From Streptomyces sp. NBC_00273 (GTDB lineage Bacteria; Actinomycetota; Actinomycetes; Streptomycetales; Streptomycetaceae), in the NCBI RefSeq assembly GCF_036178145.1, contig NZ_CP108067.1, positions 2,790,001 to 2,854,000 on the forward strand: DNA of 64,000 nucleotides, given 5' to 3'. The stretch's first letter is position 1. Each line of letters begins with the position of its first letter. Below the pieces are notes generated by a model, which made no database searches, was not told the origin of the DNA, and worked only from the letters and a program-made list of their open reading frames with translations. Both the position numbers and the translations under genes were made by a program. Positions 33,445 to 41,655 of the stretch are shown here, piece by piece.

Positions 33445-34595
33445 GCGCCCCGGACACCGCCCCCGCCCGGATCCCGGTGATGGTGCCCTGGCTGGGCGAG
33501 GAGGAGGCGAAGGCCGCCGCGGACGCGGTGCTCTCGGGCTGGGTGGCCCAGGGTCCCCGGGTCGCCGAGTTCGAGCGGGCCTTCGCCGAGCGGGTGGGTG
33601 CCGAGCACGGGATCGCGGTGAGCTCGTGCACCACCGCCCTGCACCTGGCCCTGATCGCCCTGGACCTCGGCCCCGACGACGAGGTGATCGTCCCGTCCCT
33701 GTCGTTCATCGCCACGGCCAACGCGGTGCGCTACGTGGGTGCCCGGCCGGTGTTCGCGGACGTCGAGGAGGCCACCGGCAACCTCACGCCGGCCACCGTG
33801 GACGCGGTCCGCACGCCGAGGACCAAGGCGGTGATCGCCGTCCACCAGGGCGGGGTGCCCGCGGACGTGCACGCGCTGCGCGCGGTGTGCGCCGACTGGG
33901 ACCTGGCCCTTGTGGAGGACGCGGCCTGTGGCATCGGCGCGACGGTCGGCGGCAAGTCGGTGGGCCACGGCGCCCTGCTCGCCGCCTGGTCCTTCCACCC
34001 CCGCAAGGTGATCACCACCGGCGAGGGCGGCATGCTGACCACGGACGACGCGCAGTGGGCGGAGCGGCTGCGCCGGCTGCGCGAGCACGGCATGAACGTG
34101 TCCGCCGCGCAGCGCCACGCGAGCAGCAAACCGGTCGTCGAGAGCTACCTGGAGGTCGGCTACAACTACCGGATGACCGACATCCAGGCCGCGGTCGGTC
34201 TGGTGCAGCTCGGCAAGCTGGACGAGATCGTGGCCCGGCGGCGGTCATTGGCGGCCCGGTACACGGAGCTGCTGAGCGGGATCCCGGGCCTGCGACCGCT
34301 CCGGGACCCCGGTCACGGCCAGGGCAACTTCCAGTCGTACTGGGTGCTGCCGGCCGAGGACTTCCCCGTGGGCCGGGACGAACTGCTCGCGGCGCTCTCC
34401 GAGGCCGGGATCTCGGCCCGGCGCGGGATCATGGCCTCGCACCTGGAGCCCGCGTACGCGGACCACGGCGCGGCGCCGCTGCCGGTGACCGAACGGATCA
34501 GCTGCGACTCCCTGATCCTGCCGCTGTTCCACACGATGACGCGGGAGCAGCAGGACCGGGTGGTGGCGGTGCTGCGCGAACAGGCGGGCGGATGA
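33441..34595 (+). CDS. DegT/DnrJ/EryC1/StrS sugar aminotransferase (first copy)
   Basis: A 384-residue PLP enzyme: VSSCTTALHLALIALDLGPDDEVIVPSLSFIATANAV, VEDAACGIGATVGGKSVGHG, and the PLP lysine in WSFHPRKVITTGEGGM. The HPRK context marks the family branch that aminates 4-keto sugars such as perosamine precursors. It overlaps the epimerase and acetyltransferase genes by 4 bp, so it probably acts between them. Confidence 0.92.
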   Translation: MSAPDTAPARIPVMVPWLGEEEAKAAADAVLSGWVAQGPRVAEFERAFAERVGAEHGIAVSSCTTALHLALIALDLGPDDEVIVPSLSFIATANAVRYVGARPVFADVEEATGNLTPATVDAVRTPRTKAVIAVHQGGVPADVHALRAVCADWDLALVEDAACGIGATVGGKSVGHGALLAAWSFHPRKVITTGEGGMLTTDDAQWAERLRRLREHGMNVSAAQRHASSKPVVESYLEVGYNYRMTDIQAAVGLVQLGKLDEIVARRRSLAARYTELLSGIPGLRPLRDPGHGQGNFQSYWVLPAEDFPVGRDELLAALSEAGISARRGIMASHLEPAYADHGAAPLPVTERISCDSLILPLFHTMTREQQDRVVAVLREQAGG

Positions 34596-35365
34596 GCGGC
34601 CCGCCGCCGCGGACCGAGGACCTGCTGATCGTCGGCGCGGGCGGGTTCGCCCGCGAGACCGCCCAGGCGGTCCTGGACGCGGCCGCCTCGGCGGCCGCGT
34701 ACGGCCGTGCTCCGCGGTGGCGCCTCGCCGGGCACCTCGACGACGATCCGGGCCTGCACGGCCGGGAGGTCGACGGGGTGCCGGTGCTGGGCGGCAGCCA
34801 CCTCGTGCACGAGCTGCCGGCGGCCCGGGTGGTGGTGTGCGTGGGCAGTCCGCGCGACTACGCCGTACGAGCCCGCCTGGTGCGGCGCCTGGGGTTGCCC
34901 GGCAGCCGCTACGCGACGGTGGTCCATCCCACGGCGGTGGTCTCGGGGTCCTCGCTGCTCGGCGCGGGCTCGGTCCTGCTCGCGCACTGCGTGCTGACGG
35001 CCGCCGTCCGGCTCGGGTCCCACGTGGCGGTGATGCCGCACGTGGTGCTCACCCACGACGACCGGGTCGGGGACTTCGCCACGCTCGCTTCGGGCGTCCG
35101 CCTCGGCGGCGGGGTGCGGCTGGGGCGCGGGGCGTACGTGGGCGCGGGAGCGCTGGTGCGCGAGGGCACGTCGGTCGGCGCCTGGTCGCTGACCGGTATG
35201 GGAAGCACGGTCCTGGCCGACGTGCCGCCCGGTGAGGTGTGGGCCGGGAGCCCCGCCCGCCGGCTGCGCGCGGCGGGTGGCCCGGCGCTCGACGAGCTGC
35301 GGGCCGATGGCGAGGAAACGGCCGGCCGTTGGCCGGAGACACGGATGGGGAGCACAGTCGCATGA
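34592..35365 (+). CDS. NeuD/PglD-type sugar O- or N-acetyltransferase
   Basis: A 257-residue protein with an N-terminal Rossmann-like nucleotide-sugar domain (DLLIVGAGGFARETAQAVLDAA) and a C-terminal left-handed beta-helix of hexapeptide repeats (VVSGSSLLGAGSVLLAHCVL, GVRLGGGVRLGRGAYVGAGALV). The PglD relatives acetylate UDP-4-amino sugars using acetyl-CoA, which fits the coupled aminotransferase upstream. It overlaps both neighbours by 4 bp. Confidence 0.88.
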   Translation: MSGPPPRTEDLLIVGAGGFARETAQAVLDAAASAAAYGRAPRWRLAGHLDDDPGLHGREVDGVPVLGGSHLVHELPAARVVVCVGSPRDYAVRARLVRRLGLPGSRYATVVHPTAVVSGSSLLGAGSVLLAHCVLTAAVRLGSHVAVMPHVVLTHDDRVGDFATLASGVRLGGGVRLGRGAYVGAGALVREGTSVGAWSLTGMGSTVLADVPPGEVWAGSPARRLRAAGGPALDELRADGEETAGRWPETRMGSTVA

Positions 35366-36477
35366 ACCAGATACCGCTGGTCGACCTGAAGGCGGCGCAC
35401 GCCGAGGTCGCCGAGGAATTACGGGCGGGCTTCGACCGTGTGCTCGCCGACACCGCCTTCATCGGCGGTGCGGAGGTCCGCGCGTTCGAGCGCGAGTACG
35501 CCGACTTCGCGGGCGTGGGGCACTGCGTGGGTGTCGCCAACGGCACCGACGCCCTCGAACTCGCCCTGCGCGCGAGCGGGGTGGGCGTCGGCGACGAGGT
35601 AGTGCTGCCCGCGAACACCTTCATCGCCACCGCGGGTGCCGTGGCCCGGATCGGCGCCCGGCCGGTGCTGGTCGACTGCCTCCCCGACACCCTGCTGATG
35701 GACCCGCGGGCCGCCTTGGAAGCCGTGGGCGCGGCCACCCGCGCGGTGGTCCCCGTCCACCTCTACGGGCAGTGCGCGGACACCGCGGCGCTGGCGGCCG
35801 GGCTGCCGGCGCACGTGAAGGTCGTCGAGGACGCCGCGCAGAGCCAGGGCGCGACCCGCGACGGCCGCTCCCCCGGCAGCGGGGGCATCGCCGCGACCAG
35901 CTTCTACCCGGGCAAGAACCTGGGCGCGTACGGCGACGCGGGCGCGGTGGTGACCGACGACGAGGAGGGCGCGGACCTGGTCCGGGCCCTGGCCAACCAC
36001 GGCGGCATCGCCAAGTACCGCCACGACGTGGCCGGGTTCAACAGCCGGCTCGACGGCCTGCAGGCCGTGGTCCTGCGGGCGAAGCTGGCCCGGCTGGCCG
36101 AGGGGAACGCGGCCCGCCGGGCCGCCGCCGCGCGCTACGACGAGCTGCTGGGCGACCTCGCAGCCGCCGGGCGGCTCACCCTGCCGGTCACGGCCGCGGG
36201 CAACGTCCACGTGTGGCACCTGTACGTCGTACGGGTCACCGGAGCGGACCGCGACGCCGTCGTCGGCAAGCTCAACGCGGAGGGCATCGGCGCGGGCGTG
36301 CACTACCCGGCGCCGGTCCACCTGACCCCGGCCTTCGGCCATCTCGGCCACGGCCGCGGCGACTTCCCGCACGCCGAACAGGCGGCGGACCGGATGCTTT
36401 CGCTCCCCCTCTTCCCGCAGATCACCGCTGACCAACAGCAGCGGGTCGTGGAAACGCTCCGCAACGCCCTGCGCTGA
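35362..36477 (+). CDS. DegT/DnrJ/EryC1/StrS sugar aminotransferase (second copy, WbpE-like)
   Basis: A 371-residue protein: GVANGTDALELALRASGVGVGDEVVLPANTFIATAGAV, VPVHLYGQCADTAALAA, VEDAAQSQGATRDG, and PLP lysine in TSFYPGKNLGAYGDAGAV. The FYPGKNLGA and LYGQ segments match the WbpE/WlbC subgroup that aminates UDP-3-keto-GlcNAcA. This supports a diacetamido-uronic acid route together with the WbpB-like gene at 31293. The two aminotransferases in this operon are from different branches. Confidence 0.92.
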   Translation: MNQIPLVDLKAAHAEVAEELRAGFDRVLADTAFIGGAEVRAFEREYADFAGVGHCVGVANGTDALELALRASGVGVGDEVVLPANTFIATAGAVARIGARPVLVDCLPDTLLMDPRAALEAVGAATRAVVPVHLYGQCADTAALAAGLPAHVKVVEDAAQSQGATRDGRSPGSGGIAATSFYPGKNLGAYGDAGAVVTDDEEGADLVRALANHGGIAKYRHDVAGFNSRLDGLQAVVLRAKLARLAEGNAARRAAAARYDELLGDLAAAGRLTLPVTAAGNVHVWHLYVVRVTGADRDAVVGKLNAEGIGAGVHYPAPVHLTPAFGHLGHGRGDFPHAEQAADRMLSLPLFPQITADQQQRVVETLRNALR

Positions 36478-36507
36478 CCCCGCGCTCACGCAAACAATGA
36501 GGTCCAG

Positions 36508-39500
36508 ATGAACAGACGGACAAGGTTGCTCCGTTACGGTCTCTTCACCGTGATCGCGGCCTTGATGGCCACGGTCCTACCACCGGCGGTGGTGGCCGGT
36601 GCGGTCGATCCCTGCGGTCCCACCACGAACGCGATCGTGTGCGAGAACTCCAAGCCCGGCACGCCGATGGAGGACTGGTTCGCACCCAGCGCGTACGGCG
36701 ACATCAAGGGTTTCCCGGCCCAGACGAGCGTCCAGGCCGGCGAGACCGTGCAGTTCAAGATCCAGTCGCCGACCGCGTACAAGGTCTCGGTCTACCGACT
36801 CGGCCACTACGGGGGCACCGGCGCACGCCTGATGTCGACCGCGGCCCAGACGGCTCAGACGTACCCGGCGAACTTCCTGCCGGGCGGCAACCCGACGACC
36901 TGCGCCAAGAAGGCCGCCACCGGCCTGGTCGACTGCGGCAACTGGCCCGTCACCGCGACGTGGACCGTGCCGACGGACGCCGTGTCCGGGCTCTACGTGG
37001 TCAACTTCGACCAGGCGGACGGCAACGGCGTGATGCCGTACCCGTTCGTCGTGCGCAACGACTCCAGCCACTCCGACATCGTCGTGCAGACCAGCGACCA
37101 GACCTGGCAGGCGTACAACAACTACGGCGGCCAGGACCTGTACGACGGCGGCGGTCCCGCCCCGGACGGGCGGGCGTACGAGGTCAGCTACAACCGGCCC
37201 ATGGACATCGGCGGGGACAACGGGATCTACGGGTCCGAGTTCCAGATGGTCGCCTGGCTGGAGCGCAACGGCTATGACGTGAGCTACATGTCCGGCATCG
37301 ACATGTCGGTCCGCGGCGGGACACTGCTGCAGAACCACAAGGTCTTCCTGTCCTCCGGACACGACGAGTACTGGACCCAGGAGCAGTTCACGAACGCGCT
37401 GAACGCGCGCCGGGCCGGGGTCCACCAGACGTACTTCAGCGGCAACGAGGTCTTCTGGAAGACCCGCCTGGCGCCGAGCATCGACGGTGCGGGCACCGCC
37501 AACCGGACCCTGGTCTCGTACAAGGAGACCAAGCTGTCCTTCCCCCAGCCGAACGGCATCCCCGACCCGAGCGGGATCTGGACGGGCACCTTCATGGACC
37601 CGGCCAGCGCCACGAACGGCCGGCCCTTCCAGCCGCAGAACCAGCTGACCGGCTCGATGTTCAGCGTCAACGGCTACCGCAGCGACGCGATCACGGTGCC
37701 CGGCACCTTCGCCAAGCAGCGGCTGTGGCGCAACACCACGGTCGCGAACCTCACCCCCTCGCAGACCGCCACCTTCCCCACCGGCACGCTCGGCTACGAG
37801 TGGGACAGCGACGTGGAGAACGCCAGCCGGCCGGCGGGGCAGATCACGATGTCCTCCACCACGGTGGACATCGAGGACGGCAAGCTCCTCAAGGACTACG
37901 GCAACACGTACGGGAACGGCACCGCGACGCACAGCCTGGTGGCCTTCCGCGACCAGACCTCGCACGCGCTGGTGTTCGGCGCGGGTACGGTGCAGTGGTC
38001 CTGGGGCCTGACCAACATGCCCACGGGCAACCCGGACGACGCCGTGATCACCGCGGACAAGCGGATGCAGCAGGCCACGGTGAACGTCTTCGCCGACATG
38101 GGCGTCCAGCCCAAGTCCCTGCAGAGCGACCTGGTCGCCTCCACCGCCTCCACCGACGCGGTGGGCCCGGGCGTCACCGTGACCAGCCCGGCGGCGAACG
38201 CCACCGTACCGGCGCTGCGGCCCGTGACCATCACGGGCACGGCCACCGACACAGGCGGCGGCGTGGTCGCCCGGGTGGAGGTGTCCACCGACGGCGGCAC
38301 GACCTGGAAGGCGACCACGGGCCTCGGTTCCTGGAGCTACAAGTGGACCCCGACCGTTCCGGGCACCGCGCAGATCAAGGTGCGCGCGGTGGACGACAGC
38401 GTCAACATCGGCGCCACCACCACGGTGCCGCTGACGGTGGGACCCCAGCAGTGCCCCTGCACCGTGTGGCCCGCCGCGGCCGTCCCCGGCACGGTCAACG
38501 CCGGTGACGGCAGCGCCGTCGAGCTCGGCGTGAAGATCCGTTCCTCGGTGGCCGGTTCGATCACCGGTGTCCGCTTCTACAAGTCCCCCGCCAACACCGG
38601 CACCCACACCGGCAGCCTCTGGAGCAGCACCGGCCAGCGCCTGGCCACCGGTACCTTCACCAACGAGACGGCCTCCGGCTGGCAGCAGCTCAACTTCGCC
38701 ACGCCGGTCCCGGTCAAGGCGAACACCACCTACGTCGCCTCCTACTTCGCACCGCACGGCGGCTACTCCTTCGACACCACCTTCGCCGGGTCCGACGCGG
38801 GCCTGGCCCCGCTCACCGCGCTCAAGAGCGGCACCGACGGCGGCAACGGCGTCTACCGCTACAGCGGCACGGGCGGGTTCCCGTCCACCGCCTCGTCCGG
38901 CAGCAACTACTGGGTGGACGCGGTCCTGGACACCTCCACCGCGAGCACGACCCCGCCCACCGTCACCGCCACCTCGCCGCAGTCCGCGGCGACCGGCACC
39001 CAGATCACGGCGGGCGTATCGGCCACCTTCAGCAACGCCATCGACGCGGACAGCCTGGCGTTCTCCGTGAAGGACTCCGGCGGCGCCACCGTTCCGGGCA
39101 CCAAGGTGCTGGGCGCGTCGAACAGCGCGACCTTCACCCCGTCCTCCGAACTGGCCCTGAACTCCACCTACACGGCGTCCGTCCAGGCCTCCGACCTGTG
39201 GGGCAACGCCATGGCCGCCCCGGTCACGTGGAACTTCACCACCAGTGCGAGCCCGCCGACCGTGAACTGCCCCTGCACCCTGTGGAACGCCACCACCACG
39301 CCGAGCACCGCCAACGTGGGTGACGACGCCAACTCCGTGGAACTGGGCACCCGTTTCCAGTCCGCGGTGAACGGCTACGTCACCGGTGTCACCTTCTACA
39401 AGGGCCCCGGCAACACCGGTACCCACACCGGGAGCCTGTGGTCCGCCTCCGGCTCCCTGATCGCCACCGGCACCTTCGGCAGCGAGACCGTGTCGGGCTG

Positions 39501-39807
39501 GCAGCAGCTGCAGTTCGCCACGCCGGTGCCGATCACGGCGGGCACCACGTACGTGGCCTCCTACCACGCACCGAACGGCAACTATTCGGTGGACGGCGGC
39601 TACTTCACCGGCGCCCACCGCTCCTATCCGCTGGTGGCCCCGGCCGACGCGGCCGGCAGCGCCAACGGGCTCTACAAGTACGGGGCGGCCACCGCCTTCC
39701 CGACGAACACCTTCGGCTCGGTGAACTACTGGGTCGGCCCGATCTTCACCACCACCGCACCGGCCGCCGCGCAGTCCGGGCCGTCCACGGAGGTGAGCGG
39801 GCAGTGA
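36508..39807 (+). CDS. Giant secreted protein: dimethylformamidase-like domain, Ig-like domain, two DUF4082 repeats
   Basis: A signal peptide (TVIAALMATVLPPAVVAGA) is followed by an approximately 500-residue domain like the C-terminal part of N,N-dimethylformamidase large subunit (YKVSVYRLGHYGGTGARL, ISYMSGIDM-type turns, LSSGHDEYWTQEQ, FSGNEVFWKTR). Then come an Ig-like segment (about 555-645), a DUF4082 copy (about 648-811), a Big_5-type Ig segment (about 820-910) and a second DUF4082 copy (about 920-1084). The DUF4082 copies share NTGTHTGSLW and GWQQL. A Ser/Thr/Ala-rich character and no membrane anchor suggest release or wall binding. It is coupled to the glycosyltransferase that follows. 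An amidase or polysaccharide-modifying role is plausible but not shown. Confidence 0.88.
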   Translation: MNRRTRLLRYGLFTVIAALMATVLPPAVVAGAVDPCGPTTNAIVCENSKPGTPMEDWFAPSAYGDIKGFPAQTSVQAGETVQFKIQSPTAYKVSVYRLGHYGGTGARLMSTAAQTAQTYPANFLPGGNPTTCAKKAATGLVDCGNWPVTATWTVPTDAVSGLYVVNFDQADGNGVMPYPFVVRNDSSHSDIVVQTSDQTWQAYNNYGGQDLYDGGGPAPDGRAYEVSYNRPMDIGGDNGIYGSEFQMVAWLERNGYDVSYMSGIDMSVRGGTLLQNHKVFLSSGHDEYWTQEQFTNALNARRAGVHQTYFSGNEVFWKTRLAPSIDGAGTANRTLVSYKETKLSFPQPNGIPDPSGIWTGTFMDPASATNGRPFQPQNQLTGSMFSVNGYRSDAITVPGTFAKQRLWRNTTVANLTPSQTATFPTGTLGYEWDSDVENASRPAGQITMSSTTVDIEDGKLLKDYGNTYGNGTATHSLVAFRDQTSHALVFGAGTVQWSWGLTNMPTGNPDDAVITADKRMQQATVNVFADMGVQPKSLQSDLVASTASTDAVGPGVTVTSPAANATVPALRPVTITGTATDTGGGVVARVEVSTDGGTTWKATTGLGSWSYKWTPTVPGTAQIKVRAVDDSVNIGATTTVPLTVGPQQCPCTVWPAAAVPGTVNAGDGSAVELGVKIRSSVAGSITGVRFYKSPANTGTHTGSLWSSTGQRLATGTFTNETASGWQQLNFATPVPVKANTTYVASYFAPHGGYSFDTTFAGSDAGLAPLTALKSGTDGGNGVYRYSGTGGFPSTASSGSNYWVDAVLDTSTASTTPPTVTATSPQSAATGTQITAGVSATFSNAIDADSLAFSVKDSGGATVPGTKVLGASNSATFTPSSELALNSTYTASVQASDLWGNAMAAPVTWNFTTSASPPTVNCPCTLWNATTTPSTANVGDDANSVELGTRFQSAVNGYVTGVTFYKGPGNTGTHTGSLWSASGSLIATGTFGSETVSGWQQLQFATPVPITAGTTYVASYHAPNGNYSVDGGYFTGAHRSYPLVAPADAAGSANGLYKYGAATAFPTNTFGSVNYWVGPIFTTTAPAAAQSGPSTEVSGQ

Positions 39808-40853
39808 GCACGGTCAGCGTGGTGATCCCCTGCTACAAGTACGGCCACTTCCTGGCGGACTGCGTCAAGAGCGTGCTGGACGAGCAGGAGGGCGTCGACG
39901 TCCGGGTACTGATCATCGACGACGCCTCGCCCGACGACTCCGCGGAGGTCGCCCGCGCGCTGGCGGCCGCCGACCCGCGGATCGACGTACGGGTCCACGA
40001 AACCAACAAGGGCCACATCGCCACCTACAACGAGGGCCTGCTGGAGTGGGCCGACGGGGACTACGTCGCCCTGCTGTCGGCGGACGACCGGCTGGTGCCC
40101 GGGGCCCTGGTGCGCGCGGCGGCCCTGCTCGACGCGCATCCGGAGGCGGGCTTCTGCTACGGCAGGCCGCTGCGCTTCCAGCACGGCGGACCGCTGCCCG
40201 CGGCCCGCACCCGCAGCACCGGATCGGTCGTCTACCCCGGACGGTGGTGGCTGGACCGGCGGTTCCGGGAGGGCACCGGATGCATCACCTCACCCGAGGT
40301 GGTGGTCCGCACCAGTCTCCAGCGCAAGGTCGGGGGCTACGATCCTGAGCTGCCGCACGCCGGCGACATCGAGATGTGGATGCGGCTCGCGGCGCACGCC
40401 GACGTGGGCTACGTCCGCGGGGCCGACCAGGCCTTCTACCGGGTCCACGGCAACAACATGTCCACCACGGACTTCGGCGGCCAGCTCGACGACCTGCGCC
40501 AGCGCCTCGTCGCCTTCGATTCGGTGCTGGACAAGTGCTCCGGGCTGTTGCCGGGGGCCGACCAGCTGGCGCTGTCGGCGCGCACCCGGCTCGCCCGGTA
40601 CGCCCTGCGGCGCGCCTACCGGGCGTACGACCGGGGACGCACCGCGGTGGTGCCGGTCGACGAGCTCGTGGAGTTCGCGGCCGAGTGCTTGCCCGGGGAC
40701 TACACGAAGCTGGGCGAGTACCGGGCGCTGCTCAGGCGCCGGCGCATCGGGGCGCGCACCATGCCGTACCTCCAGCCGCTCGTGCTCTCGGCCGTGGTCG
40801 ACCGGGGGCGCGAGTGGCTGTGGTGGCGGTCCTGGAAGCGTCGAGGGATTTGA
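39804..40853 (+). CDS. Family 2 glycosyltransferase
   Basis: A 349-residue GT-A enzyme: VSVVIPCYKYGHFLADCVKSVL, LIIDDASPDDSAEVA, LLSADDRLVPGAL (DDR metal site region), GGYDPELPHAGDIEMWMRLA acceptor region. It starts at a GTG overlapping the stop of the giant secreted protein gene. It is likely to add a residue to the polymer repeat unit on the cytoplasmic side. The last gene of the 31293-40853 plus-strand run. Confidence 0.9.
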   Translation: MSTVSVVIPCYKYGHFLADCVKSVLDEQEGVDVRVLIIDDASPDDSAEVARALAAADPRIDVRVHETNKGHIATYNEGLLEWADGDYVALLSADDRLVPGALVRAAALLDAHPEAGFCYGRPLRFQHGGPLPAARTRSTGSVVYPGRWWLDRRFREGTGCITSPEVVVRTSLQRKVGGYDPELPHAGDIEMWMRLAAHADVGYVRGADQAFYRVHGNNMSTTDFGGQLDDLRQRLVAFDSVLDKCSGLLPGADQLALSARTRLARYALRRAYRAYDRGRTAVVPVDELVEFAAECLPGDYTKLGEYRALLRRRRIGARTMPYLQPLVLSAVVDRGREWLWWRSWKRRGI

Positions 40854-40861
40854 TGACTCGA
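40841..40861. terminator. Weak inverted repeat between convergent genes
   Basis: TCGAG (40841-40845) and CTCGA (40857-40861) pair around the glycosyltransferase stop codon, with a further CG/CG pair after a bulge. Only 5-7 bp; included because other convergent pairs in this window have similar, stronger repeats. Confidence 0.3.
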
Positions 40862-40870
40862 ACGCCGTGT

Positions 40871-41575
40871 TCAGCGGGTCGCCCCGGCGAGGGCGGCCCG
40901 CTCGGGCTCCTCGGCCCGGACCACCGGACCGGCGTCGGCGGCGGCCTCGTGCCGCTGCCGGCGCCGGCTCCGGCGCGTCAGGAGCCGATCGGTCCACAGG
41001 GCCACGACCACACCTCCGACCCCGCCCATCAGGGCCGCCCCGGCGAGGCCCCGGCTCTTGTTGCCGGTCTGCACCGCCGCGGTGGGCGGCACCAGCAGCG
41101 TCACGCTCATCCGCGCGGAGTCCGGGACCCCCTGCTGCGTCTGCATGTCCGTCAGGTGTTTCGTGTAGATCTCGATGATCTTCCGGACCGCCGTGTCGGC
41201 GGAGGCCGGTTCGGCCTGCTCGGCCTGGATCTGGAGCGAGGGGATCAGATAGCGCGGGGTGACGCTGGTCCCGCTGTTCCGCGGGATCAGCCGGTACGTG
41301 CCGCGCACTCCGGCGGCGCGCAGCTCCTCGGTCCCTTCGGGCGAGTCCAGCTGCTGGATCGCGGCGTAGGAGACGGCGGCGAGCGGCGGTTGCAGATTGG
41401 CCAGTTGGTTGGGCTGGTTGTCCGTCACCGGCGGCTTGAGCACGACGATCGCCGTACTCAGGTACGTCTGCGTGGGGTGCAGCACTTGCACGGCTCCGGC
41501 GGCCGCGAGCACCGCCGCCACGATCAGGACGTACCAGCGCCGACGCAGCGCACGGATCAACTCACCAGGCGACAC
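40871..41575 (-). CDS. Wzz-type chain length determinant protein (copy 1)
   Basis: A 234-residue protein with an N-terminal cytoplasmic/TM start (LIRALRRRWYVLIVAAVLAAAGAVQVL), an extracytoplasmic coiled/helical region and a second TM (LAGAALMGGVGGVVVALW) before a basic tail. The RRRWYVL opening is shared with two other proteins of the locus. There is no attached tyrosine kinase domain. The GTG at 41575 has GGAAGGA upstream. It probably sets chain length of the polymer with the Wzz-polymerase fusion encoded divergently 80 bp away. Confidence 0.85.
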   Translation of the reverse strand: MSPGELIRALRRRWYVLIVAAVLAAAGAVQVLHPTQTYLSTAIVVLKPPVTDNQPNQLANLQPPLAAVSYAAIQQLDSPEGTEELRAAGVRGTYRLIPRNSGTSVTPRYLIPSLQIQAEQAEPASADTAVRKIIEIYTKHLTDMQTQQGVPDSARMSVTLLVPPTAAVQTGNKSRGLAGAALMGGVGGVVVALWTDRLLTRRSRRRQRHEAAADAGPVVRAEEPERAALAGATR

Positions 41576-41655
41576 AGGGATTCCTTCCGTTGTGACCGAT
41601 CCTTCCAGGACACGGGTAGGTCCGCCATCAATTGCGGTGTCCTCGGGGGGTGTTC

